Counted from the first letter of the stretch, positions 8,105 through 16,345 are shown. The stretch is 37,587 nucleotides of DNA from Streptomyces sp. sk2.1 (GCF_008120935.1 NZ_RDBO01000077.1:1449661-1487247), one strand, 5' to 3'. Numbers and translations are program-made. Notes: generated by a model not told the origin, from the letters alone.

Positions 8105-9265
8105 ATGCCGACCACGACCAGCGGCACCCCGCTCGACGTACCCCGAGGACTGGCGGGCGTCGTCGTCACCGACACGGCCCTCGGCGACGTCCGCGGACGC
8201 GAGGGCTTCTACCACTACCGGCAGTACTCGGCGATCGAGCTGGCGCGGACCCGCAGCTTCGAGGACGTCTGGTACCTGATGTTCGAGGGCACGCTGCCCG
8301 ACGCCGGGGCCCGTGCCGAGTTCGCCGCCCGCACCGCCGCCCTGCGCCGGCTCCCCGCCGAGGTGCGCGAGGCACTGCCCGCCATAGCGCGCGCGGGAGC
8401 CGCCTTTGGCCCCCTGGCCGGGCTGCGCACCGCCCTCTCGCTCCTCGGCGCATCGGCCGGATTCCGACCGGTGTACGACATCGACGCCGGCCGGCGCCGC
8501 GACGACGCCCTGGCCGCCTGCGCGGCCGTCCCCACCGTGCTCACCGCCCTGCACCGGCTCGGCCGGGGCCTCGAACCGGTCGAGCCGCGCGACGACCTGC
8601 CCCACGCCGCCAACTACCTCTACATGCTGACCGGCTCCGTACCGGACGCCGCACGCGTCAGGGCCGTCGAGCAGTACCTGATCTCCACCATCGACCACGG
8701 CTTCAACGCCTCGACCTTCACCGGTCGCGTGGTCGCCTCCACCGGCGCCGATGTCGCGGCCTGTCTGGTGGCCGCCGTCGGCGCGCTCTCCGGACCGCTG
8801 CACGGCGGGGCGCCCAGCCGCGCGCTCGACACCCTGGACGCCATCGGCACCCCCGACCGCATCGACGGCTGGATCCGCGAGCAGGTGCTCGCGGGCGGGC
8901 GGATCATGGGCTTCGGACACCCCGTCTACCGCACCGAGGACCCCCGCTCACGCATGCTGCGAGACATCGCCCGGGGCTTCGGCGGCCCGCTCGTCGACTT
9001 CGCCGTCGAGGTGGAACGACAGGTCGAGGCGATCCTCGCCGAACTCAAGCCGGGCCGTGAGCTGCACACCAACGTGGAGTTCTACGCCGGGGTCGTCATG
9101 GAGCTGTGCGGACTGCCGCGCGAGATGTTCACGCCGACCTTCTGCGCGGCGAGGGTGGTCGGCTGGAGCGCCAATATCCTGGAGCAGGCGGAGGACTCGA
9201 AGATCATCCGTCCGGCGGCCCGCTACGTGGGCACGCCCCCGCCGCAGCCGGTCCCGGCGCCCTGA
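8105..9265 (+). CDS. Citrate synthase family protein (second paralogue)
   Basis: This 386-residue citrate/methylcitrate synthase-family enzyme would condense acetyl-CoA (or propionyl-CoA) with oxaloacetate. It has the first histidine motif SGPLHGGAP and the second histidine motif MGFGHPVYRTEDPRSR. At the usual catalytic aspartate position it reads TNVEFYAG, with glutamate in place of aspartate; the arginine region AARVVGWSANILEQ is kept. ATG 8105 has a clear ribosome-binding site (ACGGAGGAAACG). It is divergent from the HTH fusion and followed after 21 bp by the CobW-family gene, probably in one transcript. Whether it makes citrate, 2-methylcitrate, or is weakly active cannot be decided here. 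Confidence 0.9.
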   Translation: MPTTTSGTPLDVPRGLAGVVVTDTALGDVRGREGFYHYRQYSAIELARTRSFEDVWYLMFEGTLPDAGARAEFAARTAALRRLPAEVREALPAIARAGAAFGPLAGLRTALSLLGASAGFRPVYDIDAGRRRDDALAACAAVPTVLTALHRLGRGLEPVEPRDDLPHAANYLYMLTGSVPDAARVRAVEQYLISTIDHGFNASTFTGRVVASTGADVAACLVAAVGALSGPLHGGAPSRALDTLDAIGTPDRIDGWIREQVLAGGRIMGFGHPVYRTEDPRSRMLRDIARGFGGPLVDFAVEVERQVEAILAELKPGRELHTNVEFYAGVVMELCGLPREMFTPTFCAARVVGWSANILEQAEDSKIIRPAARYVGTPPPQPVPAP

Positions 9266-9286
9266 GGCCATCGAGGAAGGTTTCCG

Positions 9287-10417
9287 TTGAACCCGTCGTC
9301 CCCGCCCCGCAAGCAGCAGATTCCGGTCATCGTCCTCGCGGGGTTCCTGGGATCGGGCAAGACGACACTGCTCAACCACCTCCTCGCCAACCGCGCGGGA
9401 AACCGGATCGGCGTGATCGTCAACGATTTCGGCTCCATCGAGATCGACGCCATGACCGTCTCGGGACAGGTCGGCTCCACCGTCTCGCTGGGCAACGGAT
9501 GCCTGTGCTGCGCGGTCGACGCGAGCGAACTCGACACCTTCCTCGACATGCTGACCCGGCCCTCCGCCCGCCTCGACGTGATCGTCATCGAGGCCAGCGG
9601 ACTGGCCGAGCCGCAGGAACTCGTACGGATGCTGCTGGCCAGCGACAACCCGGACATCGTCTACGGGGGACTGGTGGAGGTCGTCGACGCCGCCGGGTTC
9701 GACGCCACCCGGGAGCGCCACCCGGAGATCGACCGCCACCTCGCCGTCGCCGATCTCGTCGTGCTGAACAAGACCGATCTGGTCGGGAGCGAGGAGCTGG
9801 CCCGGGTCGGGAAGGCCGTCGCCGAGGCCGGTGCCCCGGTCTCCGACGGCCGGCCGGCCGGTGGCGGACCCGCGGTCATCCGCGCCACGTACGGACGCAT
9901 CGATCCGGAACTCCTCTTCGACCCGGCGCTGCGACCGGACGGCGCGGAGAAGGCGCGCCAGCTCACCTTCGAGGACCTGCTCCTGGCGGAGCGGGCCGAG
10001 GAGGAGGGCCACGACGGGCACGGGCACCACCTCCACGCCGCCTACGAGAGCGTGTCCTTCACCGCGGACGTGCCCATGAACCCCCGCCGCCTGATGGACT
10101 TCCTCGACTCCCGCCCGCGGGGCCTCTACCGGATCAAGGGATTCGTCGACTTCGGCGTGGGCGACCGGGCCAACAGGTACGCCCTGCACACGGTCGGCAG
10201 GTTCCTGCGGTTCGACCCGCGGCCGTGGACGCGCGACGAGCCGCGCCTCACCCAGCTGGTGCTGATCGGCTCCGGCATCGACCCGGAGGCCCTGGCCGAG
10301 GAGCTGGACGGCTGCCGCGAGAGCGCCGCACCGGGCCCGGACGCGACGCAGGACGCCGCACACGAACGGAGCATGTGGGGCGTCCTGCGGTACGTGCGGC
10401 GGCCCGACGACGCGTAG
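9287..10417 (+). CDS. CobW/COG0523-family GTP-binding metal chaperone
   Basis: This 376-residue G3E GTPase of the CobW/COG0523 family handles Zn, Co or related metals in its characterised members. It has a P-loop GFLGSGKTT (about residues 18-26), Mg-binding EIDAMTV and conserved metal-site motif GCLCC (about 67-71), Walker B-like VIVIEASGLAEP and the guanine-specificity NKTD motif. A histidine-rich segment HDGHGHHLH (about 243-251) precedes the C-terminal CobW_C domain, a likely metal reservoir. The start is TTG 9287 with GAGGAAGG at 9273-9280. It sits 21 bp behind citrate synthase and ends tail-to-tail with parC. No Zur-like box is evident upstream, so the metal is not deducible. Confidence 0.9.
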   Translation: MNPSSPPRKQQIPVIVLAGFLGSGKTTLLNHLLANRAGNRIGVIVNDFGSIEIDAMTVSGQVGSTVSLGNGCLCCAVDASELDTFLDMLTRPSARLDVIVIEASGLAEPQELVRMLLASDNPDIVYGGLVEVVDAAGFDATRERHPEIDRHLAVADLVVLNKTDLVGSEELARVGKAVAEAGAPVSDGRPAGGGPAVIRATYGRIDPELLFDPALRPDGAEKARQLTFEDLLLAERAEEEGHDGHGHHLHAAYESVSFTADVPMNPRRLMDFLDSRPRGLYRIKGFVDFGVGDRANRYALHTVGRFLRFDPRPWTRDEPRLTQLVLIGSGIDPEALAEELDGCRESAAPGPDATQDAAHERSMWGVLRYVRRPDDA

Positions 10418-10451
10418 GCCGTGCCCGGCCCCGCGCCGTCGGACCGGTCGG

Positions 10452-12902
10452 TTACACCGGGCCCGCGACCACCGCGACCGGCTTGACCAGGGGAATCCCC
10501 GAACCGTCGCGCCGCGGGTCCGGCTCCGGCAGCTCGGCCGGCGCGCCGTTGGACTGCGCGGCACGGGCGGGCACCGCACCCGCCCAGGCGAACACCAGGA
10601 CGTCCTCGCCCTTGAGGAACCGCTGACAGCGCACCCCGCCGGTGGCCCGGCCCTTGCGCGGGTACTGGTCGAACGGGGTGAACTTGCACGTCTGCGCCGA
10701 GTCGTCCAGCGTGCCGTGCGAGCCCGCGACGGTGAACACCATCGCGTCCGCCGCCGGATCCACCGCGGCGAAGGAGATCACCTCGGCGTCCGCCGCCAGC
10801 TTGACCCCCGCCATGCCCCCGGCGGGCCGGCCCTGCGGCCGCACCTGCGCCGCCGGGTAGCGCAGCAGCTGCGCGTCGGAGGTGATGAACACCAGGTCCT
10901 CCTCGCCGGTCCGCAGCTCGGCGGCGCCGACGATCCGGTCACCGGACTTGAGGGTGATGACCTCCAGCTCGTCCTTGTTGGCCGGATAGTCCGGCACCAC
11001 CCGCTTGACGACGCCCTGAAGGGTGCCGATCGCCAGGCCGGGGGACGACTCGTCGAGCGTCGTCAGACAGATGACCGCCTCGTCGTTCTCCAGCGTGAGG
11101 AACTCGGAGACCATCGCCCCGCCCGACAGGTTGGGCGCCGCGTGGGTGTCCGGCAGCTGGGGCAGGTCGATCACCGGGAGCCGCAGCAGCCGGCCCGTCG
11201 ACGTCACCACGCCCACATCGCCCCGTGCCGTCGCGGGCACGGCCGACACGATCACGTCGTGCTTGGCGCGCCTGGCGTCCTCGGCGAGGACGATCGGCTC
11301 GTCATTGGCGGTACGGGCCAGCAGACCGGTCGAGGAGAGCAGCACCCGGCACGGGTCGTCCGCGACCTCCAGCGGCACCGCGGCGACCTGCGTACCGGCC
11401 GACTCCAGCAGCACCGTGCGCCGGGCGGTGCCGAACTTCTTGGCGACCGCGGCCAGTTCCGTGGAGACGAGCTTGCGCAGCTCGGTGTCCGATTCGAGGA
11501 TGGCCGTCAGCTTGGCGATCTCGTCGTTGAGCCGGTCCCGCTCGCTCTCCAGCTCGATCCGGTCGAACCGGGTCAGCCGACGCAGCGGGGTGTCCAGGAT
11601 GTACTGCGTCTGGACCTCGCTCAGCGAGAACCGCTCGATGAGTCGCTCCTTGGCCTGCGCCGAGTTGTCGCTGGAACGGATGAGCCGGATGACCTCGTCG
11701 ATGTCGACCAGCGCGACGAGCAGGCCCTCGACCAGGTGCAGCCGGTCGCGGCGCTTGCCCCGGCGGAACTCGCTGCGCCGGCGCACCACCTCGAAGCGGT
11801 GGTCGAGGTAGACCTCCAGCAGCTCCTTGAGGCCCAGCGTGAGCGGCTGCCCGTCGACCAGCGCCACGTTGTTGATGCCGAAGGAGTCCTCCATCGGCGT
11901 CAGCTTGTAGAGCTGCTCCAGCACGGCCTCCGGCACGAAGCCGTTCTTCACCTCGATGACCAGGCGCAGGCCGTGCTCGCGGTCGGTCAGGTCCTTCACG
12001 TCCGCGATGCCCTGGAGCTTCTTCGCCGAGACCAGGTCCTTGATCTTGGCGATCACCTTCTCCGGGCCGACGGTGAAGGGGAGTTCCGTGACGACCAGGC
12101 CCTTGCGACGGGCCGTCACGTTCTCCACGGAAGCGGTCGCGCGGATCTTGAACGTGCCGCGTCCCCGGGCGTACGCGTCCTTGATGCCGCCCAGGCCCAC
12201 GATCCGGCCGCCCGTGGGCAGGTCGGGACCGGGCACGAACCGCATCAGGGTCTCCAGGTCCGCGCCCGGGTGCTTGATCAGGTGCCGGGCGGCGGCGACG
12301 ACCTCGCCCAGATTGTGCGGCGGCATGTTGGTCGCCATGCCGACCGCGATCCCGGACGAGCCGTTGACCAGCAGGTTCGGGTACGCGGCGGGGAGAACGG
12401 TCGGCTCCGTCTCCTGACCGTCGTAGTTCGACTGGAACGCGACGGTGTCCTCGTCGATCGACTCCGTCATCAGCGACGTCGCGTCGGCCATCCGGCACTC
12501 GGTGTACCGCATGGCGGCCGGCGGGTCGTCGTTCCCGAGCGAGCCGAAGTTTCCGTGGCCGTCGACCAGGGGGAGCCGCATGGAGAACGGCTGCGCCAGA
12601 CGGACCAGCGCGTCGTAGATCGACGCGTCGCCGTGCGGGTGCAGCTTGCCCATGACCTCGCCGACCACGCGGGCGCACTTCACGAAGCCGCGGTCGGGGC
12701 GCAGGCCCATCTCGTTCATCTGGTAGACGATGCGGCGGTGCACCGGCTTCATGCCGTCCCGGGCGTCGGGCAGGGCCCGGGAGTAGATCACCGAGTACGC
12801 GTACTCGAGGAAGGAGCCCTGCATTTCGTCGACGACGTCGATGTCGAGGATCTTCTCCTCGAAGTCGTCCGGCGGCGGGGTCTTCGTGCTGCGGCGGGCC
12901 AT
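10452..12902 (-). CDS. parC: Type IIA topoisomerase subunit A (ParC-like, topoisomerase IV)
   Basis: This 816-residue DNA topoisomerase A subunit cuts and rejoins duplex DNA; with its ParE partner it would decatenate or relax chromosomes. The breakage-rejoining domain is complete: catalytic Tyr133 in AAMRYTE and the HPHGDASIYD motif at 88-97. The position equivalent to E. coli GyrA Ser83 is Ala93, while the Asp87 equivalent (Asp97) is kept. The C-terminal beta-propeller has only a degenerate GyrA-box (YPRKGRATGG instead of QRRGGKG), which favours topoisomerase IV over gyrase. ATG 12902 follows GGAG. It stands alone, divergent from the M16 operon. A second, gyrase GyrA is expected elsewhere in the genome. 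Confidence 0.93.
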   Translation of the reverse strand: MARRSTKTPPPDDFEEKILDIDVVDEMQGSFLEYAYSVIYSRALPDARDGMKPVHRRIVYQMNEMGLRPDRGFVKCARVVGEVMGKLHPHGDASIYDALVRLAQPFSMRLPLVDGHGNFGSLGNDDPPAAMRYTECRMADATSLMTESIDEDTVAFQSNYDGQETEPTVLPAAYPNLLVNGSSGIAVGMATNMPPHNLGEVVAAARHLIKHPGADLETLMRFVPGPDLPTGGRIVGLGGIKDAYARGRGTFKIRATASVENVTARRKGLVVTELPFTVGPEKVIAKIKDLVSAKKLQGIADVKDLTDREHGLRLVIEVKNGFVPEAVLEQLYKLTPMEDSFGINNVALVDGQPLTLGLKELLEVYLDHRFEVVRRRSEFRRGKRRDRLHLVEGLLVALVDIDEVIRLIRSSDNSAQAKERLIERFSLSEVQTQYILDTPLRRLTRFDRIELESERDRLNDEIAKLTAILESDTELRKLVSTELAAVAKKFGTARRTVLLESAGTQVAAVPLEVADDPCRVLLSSTGLLARTANDEPIVLAEDARRAKHDVIVSAVPATARGDVGVVTSTGRLLRLPVIDLPQLPDTHAAPNLSGGAMVSEFLTLENDEAVICLTTLDESSPGLAIGTLQGVVKRVVPDYPANKDELEVITLKSGDRIVGAAELRTGEEDLVFITSDAQLLRYPAAQVRPQGRPAGGMAGVKLAADAEVISFAAVDPAADAMVFTVAGSHGTLDDSAQTCKFTPFDQYPRKGRATGGVRCQRFLKGEDVLVFAWAGAVPARAAQSNGAPAELPEPDPRRDGSGIPLVKPVAVVAGPV

Positions 12903-13072
12903 CGCTGCTGCGACTCCTTCACGGATTCTGTTCGGGCAACCTCAGGTTCTGACGCGGACCATTGTGGACCGCCGCACTGACATCCCCGACCTCGACCCGG
13001 CCCAAAGGGCGTTCGGGGCGCCCGCCGACGGGGTTTCCCGCCCCCTCGCGCGGGGGTGCGCCCCCCTTTCAC

Positions 13073-13100
13073 GCGAACTTCCGCGGGACGGGAACTTCGC
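13073..13100. promoter_or_regulatory. Inverted repeat in the parC-M16 divergent region
   Basis: GCGAACTTCC (13073-13082) and GGAACTTCGC (13091-13100) are near-perfect inverted arms with one mismatched pair, separated by 8 bp. The right arm overlaps the putative -35 of the M16 operon promoter. It could be an operator; no known consensus is recognised. Confidence 0.4.
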
Positions 13101-13126
13101 CAGGCGCGTGTGCGCTTGCTTACAGT
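13096..13126 (+). promoter_or_regulatory. Putative promoter of the M16 peptidase operon
   Basis: TTCGCC (13096-13101) and TACAGT (13121-13126) are separated by 19 bp, about 45 bp before ATG 13172. The -10 fits TANNNT; the -35 match is weak. Confidence 0.35.
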
Positions 13127-13171
13127 GGCAGGTCTCGCAGGAAATCCAGTATCGCGATCGAAGGGACGTAC

Positions 13172-14539
13172 ATGCCCATGGGTCACACGGCCACAGCTCA
13201 GGCCGGCTCCGGCGGCTTGACAGCGACCGAGCACCGCCTGGCCAACGGCCTGCGCGTGGTGCTCTCCGAGGACCATCTGACCCCGGTCGCCGCAGTCTGC
13301 CTCTGGTACGACGTCGGCTCGCGCCACGAGGTCAAGGGACGCACCGGCCTGGCTCACCTCTTCGAGCACCTGATGTTCCAGGGCTCCGGCCAGGTCAAGG
13401 GGAACGGCCACTTCGAGCTGGTGCAGGGGGCCGGCGGCTCGCTCAACGGGACCACCAGCTTCGAGCGCACCAACTACTTCGAGACCATGCCCGCCCACCA
13501 GCTGGAGCTGGCCCTCTGGCTCGAGGCCGACCGCATGGGCTCGCTGCTCGCCGCGCTCGACGAGGAGTCCATGGAGAACCAGCGGGACGTCGTCAAGAAC
13601 GAGCGCCGCCAGCGCTACGACAACGTCCCCTACGGCACGGCGTTCGAGAGGCTGACCGCCCTGGCCTACCCCGAGGGCCACCCGTACCACCACACGCCGA
13701 TCGGCTCGATGGCCGATCTGGACGCCGCGACCCTGGAGGACGCGCGCACCTTCTTCCGTACGTACTACGCGCCCAACAACGCGGTGCTCTCGGTCGTCGG
13801 CGACATCGACCCCGAGCAGACCCTCGCCTGGATCGAGAAGTACTTCGGCTCCATCCCGTCCCACGACGGCAAGCAGCCGCCGCGCGACGGCACGCTCCCC
13901 GAGATCATCGGTGAGCAGCTGCGCGAGGAGGTGCGCGAGGAGGTTCCGGCGCGCGCCCTGATGGCCGCCTACCGGCTGCCGCACGACGGCACCCGGGAGT
14001 GCGACGCGGCGGACCTCGCGCTGACCGTGCTCGGCGGCGGCGAGTCGTCGCGGCTGCACAATCGCCTCGTCCGCCGCGACCGCACGGCCGTGGCGGCCGG
14101 GTTCGGACTGCTGCGGCTGGCCGGAGCGCCCTCACTCGGCTGGCTGGACGTCAAGATGTCCGGCGGGGTCGAGGTGCCGGAGGTCGAGACCGCGGTCGAC
14201 GAGGAGCTCGCCCGGTTCGCCGCCGAGGGCCCCACGCCCGAGGAAATGGAGCGGGCGCAGGCCCAGTTGGAGCGCGAGTGGCTGGACCGGCTCGGCACGG
14301 TCGCGGGCCGCGCGGACGAACTGTGCCGCTTCGCCGTGCTGTTCGGCGACCCGCAGCTCGCCCTGACCGCCGTGCAGCGGGTGCTCGACGTGACCGCGGA
14401 GGAGGTTCGGGCCGCGGCCAGGGCCCAGCTGCGCCCCGACAACCGGGCGGTGCTGGTCTACGAGCCGGTCGAGTCGGCCGAGCCCGCCGACGAGACCGAC
14501 GCCGACGACACCGACGCGCACGAAGGAGCGGGCAAGTGA
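13172..14539 (+). CDS. M16 zinc metallopeptidase, catalytic subunit
   Basis: This 455-residue member of the M16 (insulinase/pitrilysin, processing-peptidase-like) family has the inverted zinc motif HxxEH as HLFEH at His62, Glu65 and His66, and the downstream ENQRDVVKNERRQ region that supplies the third ligand Glu. No signal peptide is seen, so it should act in the cytoplasm, degrading or processing small peptides. ATG 13172 lies behind GAAGGG (13160-13165). Its stop overlaps the start of the second M16 gene by 4 nt, making a two-gene operon that probably encodes a heterodimer with the catalytic site in this subunit. The C-terminal tail is acidic. Confidence 0.9.
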   Translation: MPMGHTATAQAGSGGLTATEHRLANGLRVVLSEDHLTPVAAVCLWYDVGSRHEVKGRTGLAHLFEHLMFQGSGQVKGNGHFELVQGAGGSLNGTTSFERTNYFETMPAHQLELALWLEADRMGSLLAALDEESMENQRDVVKNERRQRYDNVPYGTAFERLTALAYPEGHPYHHTPIGSMADLDAATLEDARTFFRTYYAPNNAVLSVVGDIDPEQTLAWIEKYFGSIPSHDGKQPPRDGTLPEIIGEQLREEVREEVPARALMAAYRLPHDGTRECDAADLALTVLGGGESSRLHNRLVRRDRTAVAAGFGLLRLAGAPSLGWLDVKMSGGVEVPEVETAVDEELARFAAEGPTPEEMERAQAQLEREWLDRLGTVAGRADELCRFAVLFGDPQLALTAVQRVLDVTAEEVRAAARAQLRPDNRAVLVYEPVESAEPADETDADDTDAHEGAGK

Positions 14540-15945
14540 CCGACGCCGCGACTGGAGTTTCGATGCAGTACCACCCGCAGCCGACCCCCGGCGTGGCCCG
14601 GCCCTGGGCCTTTCCCGCCCCGGAGCGGGGTTCCCTGCCCAACGGCCTGACGGTGCTGCGCTGCCACCGCCCCGGCCAGCAGGTCGTTGCGGTGGAGATC
14701 TTCCTCGACGCCCCGCTGGACGCCGAGCCCGAGGGCTTCGACGGCGTGGCCACGATCATGTCGCGGGCGCTCTCGGAGGGCACGGACAAGCACACGGCGG
14801 AGGAGTTCGCCGCCGAGCTGGAGCGCTGCGGCGCCACTCTCGACACCCACGCCGACCACCCCGGTGTCCGGGTCTCCCTGGAGGTCCCGGCCTCCCGGCT
14901 CGCCAAGGCCCTGGCCCTGGTCGCCGAGGCCCTCCGGGCGCCCGCCTTCCCGGACGGCGAGATCGAGCGACTGGTGCGCAACCGGCTCGACGAGATCCCG
15001 CACGAGCAGGCCAATCCGGCCAGGCGCGCCGCCAAGCAGCTCTCCAAGGAACTGTTCCCGGCCGCGGCGCGGATGTCGCGCCCGCGTCAGGGCACCGAGG
15101 AGACGGTGGAGCGGATCGACTCGGCGGCGGTGCGCGCGTTCTTCGACGCCCACGTCAGGCCGTCCGCCGCGACCGCCGTGGTTGTCGGCGACCTCACCGG
15201 CATCGACCTGGACGCCCTGCTCGCCGACACGCTCGGCGACTGGTCGGGCGAGCCCGCCGCGCCCCGGCCCGCCCCGCCGATCACCGCCGACGACACCGGC
15301 CGGGTGGTGATCGTCGACCGTCCGGGCGCGGTGCAGACGCAGCTGCTGATCGGCCGGATCGGCGCCGACCGGCACGACAGCGTGTGGCCGGCCCAGATGC
15401 TCGGCACGTACTGCCTGGGCGGCACGCTCACCTCCCGGCTGGACCGGGTGCTGCGCGAGGAGAAGGGCTACACCTACGGTGTGCGGGCCTTCGCCCAGGT
15501 GCTGCGGTCGTCGGCCCCGGACTCCGAGTCGGGTGCGACCGGTGCCTCGATGATCGCCATCAGCGGGTCGGTGGACACGGAGTCCACCGAGCCGGCCCTC
15601 AAGGACCTGTGGACGGTCCTGCGGACCCTGGCGGCGGAGGGCCTGACCGACGAGGAGCGCGAGACGGCCGTGCAGAACCTCGTGGGCGTGGCGCCCCTGA
15701 AGTTCGAGACCGCGGCCTCCGTCGCGAGCACTCTCGCCGACCAGGTCGAGCAGCACCTCCCCGACGACTACCAGGCGCAGCTGTACGCCAGGCTCGCGGA
15801 GACCGGCACGGTCGAGGCGACCGCGGCGGTCGTCAACGCGTTCCCGGAGGACCGGCTGGTCACGATCCTCGTCGGTGACGCGGCCCGGATCGCGGAGCCG
15901 ATCCGCGCCCTGGGCATCGGAGAGGTCTCGGTGGTCTCCGGCTGA
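14536..15945 (+). CDS. M16 family protein, probable non-catalytic partner
   Basis: This 469-residue M16-fold protein is encoded with a 4-nt overlap (GTGA) behind the zinc-binding subunit. The region where HxxEH should be reads GVATIMSRALSEG, so zinc ligands and the catalytic glutamate are missing. The C-terminal half keeps the LREEKGYTYGVRAF motif, the conserved arginine-tyrosine pair that binds substrate in the second half of M16 enzymes. This matches the known alpha/beta arrangement of bacterial and mitochondrial processing peptidases, in which one subunit binds zinc and the other completes the chamber. GTG 14536 is chosen from the overlap; an internal ATG lies at 14563. Substrate is unknown. 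Confidence 0.88.
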   Translation: MTDAATGVSMQYHPQPTPGVARPWAFPAPERGSLPNGLTVLRCHRPGQQVVAVEIFLDAPLDAEPEGFDGVATIMSRALSEGTDKHTAEEFAAELERCGATLDTHADHPGVRVSLEVPASRLAKALALVAEALRAPAFPDGEIERLVRNRLDEIPHEQANPARRAAKQLSKELFPAAARMSRPRQGTEETVERIDSAAVRAFFDAHVRPSAATAVVVGDLTGIDLDALLADTLGDWSGEPAAPRPAPPITADDTGRVVIVDRPGAVQTQLLIGRIGADRHDSVWPAQMLGTYCLGGTLTSRLDRVLREEKGYTYGVRAFAQVLRSSAPDSESGATGASMIAISGSVDTESTEPALKDLWTVLRTLAAEGLTDEERETAVQNLVGVAPLKFETAASVASTLADQVEQHLPDDYQAQLYARLAETGTVEATAAVVNAFPEDRLVTILVGDAARIAEPIRALGIGEVSVVSG

Positions 15946-15993
15946 TGAACGGCCCCGCCAAAAGACGGAAGGCCGGGTAGTCGCACAGAGCAG

Positions 15994-16047
15994 GACAAAG
16001 GGAGAGTCGCGGCAAGGGGGATTTTGCTGCAACTCTCCCTTTTGTCC
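15994..16047 (+). terminator. Long imperfect hairpin after the M16 operon
   Basis: The left arm GGACAAAGGGAGAGT (15994-16008) pairs with the right arm ACTCTCCCTTTTGTCC (16032-16047) with a single bulged base. Inner GCAA/TTGC bases may extend it. It lies 50 bp after the stop and before the next promoter, so it is a probable transcription terminator, though without a terminal T-run. Confidence 0.55.
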
Positions 16048-16108
16048 GCTCTTGTGGGGGAGGTTGCCTGTCTGCCCTGTGGGATGCGCTACAAAACGGC
16101 CTGTCCGT

Positions 16109-16138
16109 TTGGCGAACGAAAGCGGCCCCGCTTAGCGT
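16109..16138 (+). promoter_or_regulatory. Putative promoter of the riboswitch-M23 transcript
   Basis: TTGGCG (16109-16114), an 18-bp spacer and TAGCGT (16133-16138) resemble a housekeeping-type promoter. The predicted start near 16145 lies at the 5' edge of the riboswitch, which supports the call. Confidence 0.5.
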
Positions 16139-16154
16139 CGGCTCGGCTGTCCGC

Positions 16155-16345
16155 CACTCGTATGCCGCAACCGCGACGTACCGGGCAGTCATCGCCGAGT
16201 CCCCGTCCGGCGCGAGCCAGGGGAGCCGGGGACCCATGAAGTCCCTGGGGTGAATCGGACGCCCGAGCCGCGACGGCCGGGGCGTCCGTAGGAGACCTTC
16301 CTGCTCCGAACCCGTCAGCTAACCCGGTAGGCGAGAAGGAAGGAA
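16155..16345 (+). promoter_or_regulatory. c-di-AMP riboswitch (ydaO-yuaA type)
   Basis: Hallmark conserved blocks of the ydaO class appear in order: GAGCCGGGGACCCA-like sequence around 16213-16236 (GGGGAGCCGGGGACCC), GGGGTGAATCGG at 16247-16258, a variable stem GGACGCCC/GGGCGTCC (16257-16264 with 16280-16287), and CCGAACCCGTCAGCTAA at 16306-16322 followed by the GGTAGGCG block. CCTTCCT (16296-16302) can pair with AGGAAGG (16337-16343). It lies in the leader of a secreted M23 peptidase gene, the classical actinomycete context, where c-di-AMP lowers expression of cell-wall hydrolases. Exact ends are approximate. The purine-rich ribosome-binding region (about 16337-16349) overlaps the last stem, so control of termination or translation is possible. 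Confidence 0.92.

Noticed and set aside
10716..12980. 754-codon open frame on the plus strand opposite parC
   Set aside because: It is a shadow of the ParC-like gene; the product is Arg/Gln/Asp/His-rich without recognisable domains.
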